In this document: positions 1 through 4,945 of the stretch, piece by piece
Layout: each line of letters starts with the position of its first letter
How positions within the stretch are numbered: position 1 is the first letter of the stretch
Source of the DNA: a bacterium
GTDB taxonomy: Bacteria > JAMCPX01
Length of the DNA: 7,872 nucleotides
Assembly: GCA_021787655.1 (NCBI GenBank)
Contig: JAJYLM010000094.1
Location: forward strand, 1-7,872
Direction: 5' to 3'
Position numbers and translations under genes: made by a program
The notes under the pieces: model-generated
The model's input: only the letters and a program-made list of their open reading frames with translations
Database searches by the model: none
Told to the model about the DNA's origin: nothing

Positions 1-513
1 GACGGCAGCAGCCATGCAGAGGAGCAAAGCGGCCTTCCACCAGCGCAAACGTCCGAGCCTGCGCAGGATAAGGACAAGCTCGGCTGCTATGACAAAGGTC
101 ATAATCGCATGTCCGCTCGGGAACGAATAGCCTGCAGCAAAAATGCCGAGCCAGCTGACCGGCCTTGCCCTGTGGACGAGTACCTTCACGCAGACTTCAG
201 TGACAAAGCTCACGAGCGAGACTAAGAGGAGTTCTTGCAATTCAGGGTATGCCCGGCGCCGCCAGAGCCAGGCACCGGTCACGGCAAGTATGCAGATGAC
301 CCCGTATTCCGTTCCCAGCGCTGTAAGTCCCCGCATGAGCACCTGCATGGCACGGGATTTGTCGAACTGGACGGCGTGGATGACGGCTGTGTCGAATGCA
401 CTCGTTGTACCGGCCTCAATCAGGGCGGTCAGGGAGAGCACTGACATAAGAAGTACAATGAGAAGGGTAAGCCGGCAGAGAAGGTGCCTCTTTTTATCAG
501 ATAAACTGTGCAT
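1..513 (-). CDS. PAP2-superfamily membrane phosphatase (C-terminus outside the window)
   Basis: The reverse strand encodes 171 codons from ATG at 513 to the window edge, with no stop, so the gene is truncated here. The start follows a strong GGGGGAGG Shine-Dalgarno about 7 nt upstream. Residues about 10-30 form a hydrophobic helix, and more hydrophobic stretches follow, as in integral membrane PAP2 proteins. Two of the three family motifs are visible. Motif 1 is K-x6-RP (KVLVHRARP), and motif 2 is PSGH within GYSFPSGHAIMT, whose His is the family's proton donor. Motif 3 (SRxxxxxHxxxD) should lie beyond base 1. The family dephosphorylates lipid phosphates such as phosphatidic acid, phosphatidylglycerol phosphate or undecaprenyl diphosphate; the substrate cannot be told here. 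It follows a phospholipase C-like gene after a 92-nt gap. The family call is firm and the specific function is open. Confidence 0.9.
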   Translation of the reverse strand, partial: MHSLSDKKRHLLCRLTLLIVLLMSVLSLTALIEAGTTSAFDTAVIHAVQFDKSRAMQVLMRGLTALGTEYGVICILAVTGAWLWRRRAYPELQELLLVSLVSFVTEVCVKVLVHRARPVSWLGIFAAGYSFPSGHAIMTFVIAAELVLILRRLGRLRWWKAALLLCMAAAV

Positions 514-522
514 CGTCGTACC

Positions 523-540
523 TCCCCCTGACAAGGGGGA
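523..540 (-). promoter_or_regulatory. Hairpin overlapping the Shine-Dalgarno of the PAP2 gene
   Basis: The minus-strand transcript can form a perfect 7-bp stem, UCCCCCU/AGGGGGA, with a UGUC loop. Its 3' arm holds the first part of the GGGGGAGG Shine-Dalgarno of the PAP2 gene, so folding could limit ribosome access. It may instead be only one arm of a dispersed repeat, because a near-identical hairpin core lies inverted at 576-595. The structure is seen in the sequence; a regulatory role is inference. Confidence 0.35.
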
Positions 541-575
541 AAGAAGGGGGTAACGAATCGATCGAACGCATCTGA

Positions 576-595
576 AGTCCCCTTCTCAGGGGACT
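576..595 (-). repeat. Perfect 8-bp stem hairpin between the PLC-like and PAP2 genes
   Basis: The arms AGTCCCCT and AGGGGACT enclose a 4-nt loop, 11 nt after the stop of the upstream gene. No T-run follows on the minus strand, so it is not a convincing intrinsic terminator. The core CCCCTTCTCAGGGG differs by one base from the core of the hairpin at 523-540 (CCCCTTGTCAGGGG on the opposite strand). The two may be arms of one short inverted repeat element in the 92-nt gap. Confidence 0.5.
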
Positions 596-605
596 GGCAA
601 TAGTT

Positions 606-1535
606 CTATTTTTCTGATCCACTTTTATTATCAACAAGAACCGGCGTGTAGCCCGAATAGAGTTCCGGCGGGAATTCGGGGAGCAGGTTGTGCGTCAGGT
701 CATGCATGTCCTGATGGGACATCCGTTTCTGCCGGTGCAGCCTGTTGAGCTGCTTCCTGAGACGTGTGGCTATACCGAGGATCTCCATGCCGGTCGGGTC
801 GAACTGACTGTAGATAGATGAATCACCCTTGTTCAGGACATCGAATATGGCGTCGACAGAATAATACTTGTAGCGGTTGAACTGATCCATCGAGAAGTGC
901 CATCGTTTGTCAGAGGTCAATCCATGGTACAGGTTTCTGAGCAGCTTCCTCTTGTTGACCTGCATGACACTGTTGAAGATGTTCTTGTTGGTGGAAAACG
1001 AAAAAAGGGTCTTTTCGAGCGTATGCTTGAGCAGATCGTTGTCGTCCTTGTGCCGCAGCTTCAGGGTCTTTTGCATGGTTTTGACTGCACGCTCGTTCAC
1101 CAGCTTGTCGAACCGTATTTCCCAGTACGAATGGAGAAACATCCGCTTCCGGTACATGGTAACGATCATGTTCGGAATAAAATAGTTGTGCGCAATGACA
1201 TCTGCAGCGAGGTGGCTGATGTAGCCGTACGCAAATGCCCGCTGGTGGTCATTTTTTGCAGACGCCACGACCTGGTGTGCGATGAACCAGTTGTGGCAGT
1301 GGTATTCATACTCGGTGAAGTTTTTTCCGATGACGATGTCTGCCCCGATGTTGCCGTACAGAAAATCATAGGGATAACTCCGGATGAGCTCCATCACCTG
1401 CGGGATGAGGATCTGGGGAAAGTTCAGCACTTCGGTGGCGATGTCGATATGGGCCATGGGACCCCAGCAATAGCCGGCCGTCGGATAGATAACTATGAGC
1501 ACCAAAGCCGTCAGAAGTACGGCAGGCCAGAGCAC
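606..1535 (-). CDS. Secreted zinc-dependent phospholipase C-like protein
   Basis: This is about 309 residues from a GTG start at 1535. Residues 1-23 are a hydrophobic signal-like segment ending AGYC, followed by WGPMAH. Zinc-dependent phospholipase C/S1-P1-type enzymes use the mature N-terminal Trp as a zinc ligand, so cleavage before Trp24 would fit. Other candidate ligands occur in family order: His29, Asp66 (GADIVIG), His79/His81, HLAAD at 108-112, His116, and HSYWE at 135-139 (HxxxE). Members hydrolyse phospholipid head groups or are uncharacterised exported proteins; the rest is basic and helical with no named domain. The frame is open upstream to ATGs at 1661 and 1682, but these lie 92-113 nt inside the FmdB-type gene and would add a basic, low-complexity leader. 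GTG has only a weak CAGGG upstream, so the start is uncertain. Activity is inferred from the family only. Confidence 0.8.
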   Translation of the reverse strand: MLWPAVLLTALVLIVIYPTAGYCWGPMAHIDIATEVLNFPQILIPQVMELIRSYPYDFLYGNIGADIVIGKNFTEYEYHCHNWFIAHQVVASAKNDHQRAFAYGYISHLAADVIAHNYFIPNMIVTMYRKRMFLHSYWEIRFDKLVNERAVKTMQKTLKLRHKDDNDLLKHTLEKTLFSFSTNKNIFNSVMQVNKRKLLRNLYHGLTSDKRWHFSMDQFNRYKYYSVDAIFDVLNKGDSSIYSQFDPTGMEILGIATRLRKQLNRLHRQKRMSHQDMHDLTHNLLPEFPPELYSGYTPVLVDNKSGSEK

Positions 1536-1569
1536 CCAACCCTGTGATGAAGAAGTTGCTTGTACCCGG

Positions 1570-1833
1570 TTACTTGCTGGTATCCGTTGTTTTGTCCGCA
1601 GTCTGGCTGGCTGGCTTTGTGGTGTGGTGCTCCGCGGGCTGCGAGTTATTGTTTTTGACATAATCCGTGGCGTACCAGCCACTGCCTTTCAAAATAAACG
1701 AACTGCTGCCTGATATCAATCTCTTGACCTTGCCCTTGCATTTCGGACAGGTCTGTACGGGCTTTTCCGATATTTTCTGAAATTTCTCGAATGTATGTCC
1801 GCACGACGTACACTCATATTCGTATGTCGGCAT
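1570..1833 (-). CDS. FmdB-family zinc ribbon protein
   Basis: This 87-residue protein opens with MPTYEYECTSCGHTFEKFQ, the hallmark of the FmdB/CxxC_CxxC_SSSS putative regulatory family. Two CxxC pairs (Cys8/Cys11 and Cys29/Cys32) should bind one zinc, followed by a VKRLISGSSSFILKGSGWY segment that is standard for the family. Residues from about 61 onward are a hydrophilic low-complexity tail rich in N, Q, T, S and K, poorly conserved in such proteins. Family function is not settled; it was named from formamidase and amidase loci, and many members sit in unrelated operons. The gene starts 3 nt after the yggU-type stop, with a GGGAGA Shine-Dalgarno inside that gene's 3' end, so co-translation is likely. 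A different upstream start for the next gene would overlap this tail. Confidence 0.92.
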   Translation of the reverse strand: MPTYEYECTSCGHTFEKFQKISEKPVQTCPKCKGKVKRLISGSSSFILKGSGWYATDYVKNNNSQPAEHHTTKPASQTADKTTDTSK

Positions 1834-1836
1834 GCT

Positions 1837-2094
1837 TCATTCTCCCTTTCTTGCAATTTGTATCAATTTCGTCTTCGATCGCCTGCCGCTTTTAATGGTT
1901 ATTTCCGACTTCTTTACCTTGAAGTAGCGGCTCAATAGATATATTAATTCTTCATTGGCTTGACCGTCAATAGGCATGGACTTGAGGTAAGCCCTGAGGG
2001 TTGCATCTTCCTGTTTTATCTCGCTTGTTCTGGAGAATGGTTTTACATGAACGACGATATGTTCCGGCTTATCATGTTCCGTTTTATCTGGCAT
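1837..2094 (-). CDS. yggU: DUF167 / YggU (UPF0235) family protein
   Basis: This 85-residue protein matches the small YggU fold: an N-terminal VHVKPFSRTSEI strand, a central PIDGQANEELIYLLSRYFKVKKSEITI block (the family's PxxGxAN signature), and the closing SGRRSKTKLIQI. The length is typical of the family (about 95-100 residues or slightly less). Biochemical function is unknown, but the gene often sits beside divIVA and yggT-type division genes. Its ATG lies 11 nt inside the end of the divIVA-type gene and has only a poor Shine-Dalgarno, so translation probably depends on coupling to the upstream gene. Confidence 0.92.
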   Translation of the reverse strand: MPDKTEHDKPEHIVVHVKPFSRTSEIKQEDATLRAYLKSMPIDGQANEELIYLLSRYFKVKKSEITIKSGRRSKTKLIQIARKGE

Positions 2095-2602
2095 TCGTGT
2101 TTTTTGCCTTGTTCGTCATGACTGCGAGCGTGTCGTCGATGTCCTTCTGCTCTTTGACAATCTCCGTATCGAGCATCTTCAGGTGGACCTCCAGCACAGC
2201 CTTGAGGTTTGCCTCGAGCTGGATCTTCTGTCTGCGCAATTCTTTGATTTCGTTGATAATCTCCATGTACCTGCCCTGGGCGCTGTTGATGATCTCTTCT
2301 GCCTTGATCTTCGCGTCGGCAATGATGAGCTGTGCCTCTTTGACGGCGTTTGCATGTATGTCGTCTTTCAGACGCTGGGTGGTGAGCATGGTTTCCTTGA
2401 TGGTTTGTTCCCGGTCCTTGTATTCGTTCAGGTTCTCTGTCTTGATCCGTATCTGCTGCTTGATGTCCATGTTTTCCGTGATGAGTTCTTCCATTTCATT
2501 GCGGACAAGCTCCATGAACGTGTCAACCTCACGCCTGTCGTAGCCGCTAACAACCTTTTTTCTGAACTGCTGCTGTTGTACATCGAGCGGAGTCAGCTTC
2601 AT
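2084..2602 (-). CDS. divIVA: DivIVA-domain coiled-coil protein
   Basis: This 172-residue protein begins MKLTPLDVQQQQFRKKVVSGYDRREVDTFM, the conserved DivIVA N-terminal domain (tPLDi..kkF, GYd..eVD.F) that in the family crosses over at membranes. From about residue 30 the rest is almost entirely charged coiled coil (for example ELRRQKIQLEANLKAVLEVHLKML), with no other domain. DivIVA proteins gather at negatively curved membranes such as division septa and cell poles and recruit partner proteins. They are best known from Gram-positive bacteria, and Desulfobacterota and Nitrospirota also carry short versions, often next to yggU. The start is set by an AGGAGG Shine-Dalgarno about 8 nt upstream. 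It is probably the first solid gene of the operon running down to the PAP2 gene. Partners are unknown here. Confidence 0.93.
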   Translation of the reverse strand: MKLTPLDVQQQQFRKKVVSGYDRREVDTFMELVRNEMEELITENMDIKQQIRIKTENLNEYKDREQTIKETMLTTQRLKDDIHANAVKEAQLIIADAKIKAEEIINSAQGRYMEIINEIKELRRQKIQLEANLKAVLEVHLKMLDTEIVKEQKDIDDTLAVMTNKAKNTNAR

Positions 2603-2757
2603 AATACACTCCTCCTTCGCTTCTTCCTATACACTATTTCCGGAGAAATGTCCAATTCAATACCAACCGGATAGCCCTCTTCGGGCCATTCCCGTGAATG
2701 CGTGAATTGAGGGGATTTATTCTTGTAATTTTTCAGATTAACGTAGAAACCCACCAT
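2599..2757 (-). CDS. Possible small ORF (52 aa) coupled to divIVA, doubtful
   Basis: Starting at ATG 2757 (MVGFYVNLKNYKNK), an open frame of 52 codons reaches a TGA that overlaps the divIVA ATG in the classic ATGA arrangement. Its middle (SREWPEEGYPVGIELDISPE) reads like protein, but the basic KKRRRSVL tail is largely forced by the divIVA Shine-Dalgarno purines. The start codon sits inside a hairpin repeat with no evident Shine-Dalgarno, and an in-frame stop lies just upstream. I recognise no family. It could be a real coupled small protein, the remnant of a gene cut by the repeats, or chance. Confidence 0.25.
   Translation of the reverse strand: MVGFYVNLKNYKNKSPQFTHSREWPEEGYPVGIELDISPEIVYRKKRRRSVL
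2626..2655 (-). promoter_or_regulatory. Weak sigma-70-like promoter candidate for the divIVA operon
   Basis: TTGGAC and TATAGG are separated by 18 bp on the minus strand, upstream of divIVA. Transcription would begin near 2619, giving a leader of about 17 nt that just includes the AGGAGG Shine-Dalgarno. Both boxes deviate from consensus. The small ORF at 2599-2757 would not be carried by this transcript. Confidence 0.35.
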
Positions 2758-2769
2758 CTTTGACGGTGG
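2751..2769. repeat. CCACC/GGTGG hairpin repeat, copy 1
   Basis: The arms ccaccatc and gacggtgg surround a TTT loop, an 8-bp stem with one G-U-type mismatch. It is closely similar to the hairpin at 2923-2941. Together the two flank the inverted repeat pair at 2799-2902. There is no T-tract, so termination is unlikely. Confidence 0.6.
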
Positions 2770-2798
2770 TTATGGAGAGTTGGCTTTGCCAGTTTTCT

Positions 2799-2902
2799 GT
2801 CATTCCCACCCCGTATCAAGTACGGGGTAAACTCCAGTGGGAATCCAGAAATATTATTACGAAAATGATGAAGAACTGGATTCCCGTTTCCACGGGAATG
2901 AC
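2799..2902. repeat. 104-bp inverted pair of GTCATTCCC...GGGAATCCAG repeats
   Basis: Two diverged copies of one short repeat face each other. The left copy runs from GTCATTCCC (2799) to GGGAATCCAG (ending 2848) and contains an inner hairpin accccgta/tacggggt. The right copy, 2876-2902, is in reverse orientation (CTGGATTCCC to GGGAATGAC) and has its own attcccgt/acgggaat stem. About 27 AT-rich bases separate them. The whole forms a long imperfect palindrome like REP/BIME or MITE-type elements. Such CATTCCCG...CGGGAATCCAG repeats are, to my knowledge, common in several environmental bacterial lineages. No coding capacity is evident. Confidence 0.8.
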
Positions 2903-2922
2903 ATTTTGTGGATTTTCAGAAG

Positions 2923-2941
2923 CCACCACCTTTGGTGGTGG
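2923..2941. repeat. CCACC/GGTGG hairpin repeat, copy 2
   Basis: The perfect 8-bp arms ccaccacc and ggtggtgg surround a TTT loop. It has the same size, loop and core as the hairpin at 2751-2769, with only a few differing arm bases. It lies 20 bp beyond the right end of the 104-bp inverted repeat. Confidence 0.65.
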
Positions 2942-2960
2942 TCGTTTACTCGTCGTTTTT

Positions 2961-2988
2961 GTAGGGGCATATTGCAATATGCCCCTAC
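2961..2988. repeat. 28-bp perfect palindrome
   Basis: The half-site GTAGGGGCATATTG is followed immediately by its exact reverse complement, giving a 28-bp palindrome with no spacer. It lacks a T-run on the exit side in either direction, so it does not look like an intrinsic terminator. It resembles widespread GTAGGGGC...GCCCCTAC dispersed repeats, and could alternatively be a site for a dimeric DNA-binding protein. Confidence 0.75.
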
Positions 2989-3057
2989 CGTATCGCTCAA
3001 ACGCATTATTGGGTTTTTCGATTCAGCATCGGTGCAGCAGGGTAGATAAAGACGTTC

Positions 3058-3092
3058 AACAAAAAGGGGCGGCAGATGATTCTGCCGCCCCT
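3058..3092 (-). terminator. Intrinsic terminator after the sigma factor gene
   Basis: The perfect 12-bp stem AGGGGCGGCAGA/TCTGCCGCCCCT with a 4-nt loop begins 24 nt after the stop of the sigma gene. On the minus strand it runs directly into TTTTTGTT. This is a textbook rho-independent terminator, and it separates the sigma gene from the repeat region and the divIVA operon. Confidence 0.92.
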
Positions 3093-3116
3093 GCGGAGTG
3101 TTGTTGTAAAAGTTCC

Positions 3117-3929
3117 TTATGAGGCTATGGCCGGCACGATGGAGTGTTTCAGCTTTGCCAGAGCCTTTTGCTCGAGCTGGCGTACCCGCTCTTTGGATAT
3201 GTTGTACTTCTCGCCAATCTCCTGGAGCGACAGGGGGTTATCTGCCATGACCCTGTACTTGATGATGTACTGCTCACGATCGGGAAGTGTCTTGACAGCC
3301 TGTCCGACCGTTTCTCTCAGGACAGTGTCTTCTTCCTGCTTGCTGATACGCTCCTCAAGGTTTTCGTCTTCGTCCACGAGCTGATCAAGGTGGGACTCCC
3401 TGCTTTCTTCATCCAGGGTCACATCCAGGGAAACATCACGCAGCTTCAACCTGTTCTCAAAATCCTTGGCTTTTTTCTCGATCTTGCTCTCATCGATCAG
3501 CATGTCTGCGTTGTTTTCCGGCTGCACCTTGTTCAGGGAGTAAAACAGCTTTCTCTGGAGCTGTGTCGTACCTATCTTCACCAGGCTCCATGTCTTCATG
3601 ATGAAGTTTTGTATGTAGGCGCGTATCCACCACACTGCATAGGAAATGAGCCTGAACCCCTTGTGGGGGTTGAATTTCTTGACCGCCATCATCAAACCGA
3701 GGTTGCCTTCCTGGATCAAATCCATAAGTTTGACGTTGTAGTGCCTGTACTCAAGGGCTATCTTCACGACGAATCTCATGTTAGAGGTTACAAGTTTGTG
3801 TGCCGCGTTTATGTCCTTTCTTTCATAATACTTAATCGCGAGCCTCTTTTCCTCCTGCGGAGTCAAAAGAGGATACTTGTCTATCTGTGCAAGATATTTG
3901 GTTAAATTGTCATTTAATACCATTTGCAT
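3117..3929 (-). CDS. rpoH: RpoH/sigma-32-family RNA polymerase sigma factor
   Basis: This 270-residue group 2/3 sigma-70 protein directs RNA polymerase to promoters. It has a short region 1.2 (NLTKYLAQIDKYPLLTPQEE) and region 2 at about 45-115, with the core-binding DLIQEGNLGLM at 70-80 and the promoter-melting FRLISYAVWWIRAYIQ at 92-107. QRKLFYSLNK at about 125-134 corresponds to the RpoH box of sigma-32 proteins. Region 4 ends in the helix-turn-helix SLQEIGEKYNISKERVRQLEQKAL (about 234-257). The length is close to E. coli RpoH (284 residues). An AGGAGGAGG Shine-Dalgarno sits just before the first ATG; a second Met two codons later is less well placed. The gene has its own promoter and terminator. 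A heat-shock role is the family expectation, but other lineages use paralogues for other stresses, so the symbol is tentative. Confidence 0.9.
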   Translation of the reverse strand: MQMVLNDNLTKYLAQIDKYPLLTPQEEKRLAIKYYERKDINAAHKLVTSNMRFVVKIALEYRHYNVKLMDLIQEGNLGLMMAVKKFNPHKGFRLISYAVWWIRAYIQNFIMKTWSLVKIGTTQLQRKLFYSLNKVQPENNADMLIDESKIEKKAKDFENRLKLRDVSLDVTLDEESRESHLDQLVDEDENLEERISKQEEDTVLRETVGQAVKTLPDREQYIIKYRVMADNPLSLQEIGEKYNISKERVRQLEQKALAKLKHSIVPAIAS

Positions 3930-3958
3930 ATTAGCCTCCTCCTTCTATTTAGCTTATT

Positions 3959-3987
3959 ATTATAAGTACGAATTATTCAATAGTCAA
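3959..3987 (-). promoter_or_regulatory. Strong sigma-70 promoter for the sigma factor gene
   Basis: TTGACT (3987-3982) and a perfect TATAAT (3964-3959) are separated by an optimal 17 bp on the minus strand. Transcription should begin near 3952, giving a leader of about 22 nt. The -35 box and part of the spacer lie within the last codons and stop (3977-3979) of the upstream activase gene. Confidence 0.88.
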
Positions 3988-4933
3988 GTGTTCGGAACTT
4001 ACCGATATCGAAATCTTTAAAGAGCTGTTTTATCTTGTTAATTTCTTCTTTTTCCATAAACTTCTTCCTGTCATAATCAAGCCCGTGTCCAAGACCAGAG
4101 GACTTATCTGTCCAGAGGGGATTGTATGCGAGCAGTTCAACCTTTCTTATACCATGTGAGCTCAAAAATTCTGCAAGAGAAACAAGGTTATTCTCAGTGG
4201 TTGTTATGCCCGGGATAAGGGGTATGCGCGGAATCACCGGTATGCGGGCTGTATCGTGCAGCCTCAGAAAGTTTCTGAGGATCACGGTGTTTGTACTCCC
4301 TGTATACTTCCGCTGCAAAACGGGGTCAATAAATTTGAGATCGAAGAACACAAGATCGAGGTATGGGAGCAGCAGGCCTTCGAACAGCGCATGGTTATAT
4401 AACCCGCAGGTCTCTATATTGAGGTGTATGCCCGCTGCTTTCAGGCGGGCTGAAAGTACCGACAGAAACCGCAGGTAGACCGTGGGTTCACCGCCGGAAT
4501 ACGTCACGCCGCCGGATGAGTGCCGGTAGAAAGGCTCATCCCGCATGATCTCTGCATAGAGGGCGTCCGTGCTATACAGGGTGCCCGCGCGTTTGAGTGC
4601 CCCGGATGGACAGACGTCCACGCACTCCATACACCGGGTGCAGACCTGCCGGTCGATGCGGCCGGGATCGGCAAGGTCTATGGCATGCTCCCTGCACGCA
4701 GCAGCGCAGTCGCCGCATTCGATACACACCTTCGCATCGAACATGAGCTCCTGGTATGCGTGCTTTGTCTCGGGATTGTGGCACCACACGCACCTGAGCG
4801 GACACCCTTTGAAAAAAACCAGAGTGCGTATGCCCGGACCGTCGTCAAGGGAGTTCCGCTTGAGGTCGACGACCATCGCCTGCGGTTCAGCGTCCGTTGC
4901 CGCTCCGCCGGTCTGCACGGTTGTTCCGATCAT
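3977..4933 (-). CDS. Glycyl radical enzyme activase (radical SAM, PflA-like)
   Basis: This 318-residue protein uses S-adenosylmethionine and a [4Fe-4S] cluster to abstract a hydrogen from the partner enzyme's glycine, installing the radical. The radical-SAM cluster motif CPLRCVWC (CxxxCxxC, Cys44/48/51) follows the conserved DGPGIRT. Two ferredoxin-type motifs come next, CIECGDCAAAC (Cys70-80) and CTRCMECVDVCP (Cys98-108), as in activases of dehydratase, decarboxylase and succinate-synthase enzymes but not of classical PflA. YSGGEP at 145-150 is the SAM-binding GGE motif. The start is supported by an AAGGA Shine-Dalgarno. It lies 12 nt after its partner's stop, making a clear two-gene unit. 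The sigma factor promoter overlaps its 3' end and no terminator separates them, so read-through is possible. Substrate specificity belongs to the partner. Confidence 0.95.
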   Translation of the reverse strand: MIGTTVQTGGAATDAEPQAMVVDLKRNSLDDGPGIRTLVFFKGCPLRCVWCHNPETKHAYQELMFDAKVCIECGDCAAACREHAIDLADPGRIDRQVCTRCMECVDVCPSGALKRAGTLYSTDALYAEIMRDEPFYRHSSGGVTYSGGEPTVYLRFLSVLSARLKAAGIHLNIETCGLYNHALFEGLLLPYLDLVFFDLKFIDPVLQRKYTGSTNTVILRNFLRLHDTARIPVIPRIPLIPGITTTENNLVSLAEFLSSHGIRKVELLAYNPLWTDKSSGLGHGLDYDRKKFMEKEEINKIKQLFKDFDIGKFRTLDY

Positions 4934-4945
4934 TTCTGGTCCTTC

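Noticed and set aside
143..553. A 136-codon plus-strand frame at the window start
   Set aside because: The minus strand in this stretch encodes clear PAP2 motifs (K-x6-RP and PSGH) after a good Shine-Dalgarno.
1450..1480. Lipoprotein lipobox at AGYC in the phospholipase C-like protein
   Set aside because: Tyr at the -1 position does not fit the [LVI][ASTVI][GAS]C lipobox, and the following Trp makes a zinc-ligand mature N-terminus more likely.
897..1547. A 216-codon open frame on the plus strand
   Set aside because: It is antisense to the phospholipase C-like gene, whose reading frame carries coherent zinc-binding motifs. The plus-strand translation has no recognisable domain.
2751..2988. 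CRISPR array
   Set aside because: The repeats are hairpins of three different kinds with irregular spacing and no constant direct repeat or unique spacer pattern.
2961..2988. Intrinsic terminator
   Set aside because: No T-run follows the palindrome in either direction. The true terminator of the sigma gene is the 12-bp stem with T-tract at 3058-3092.
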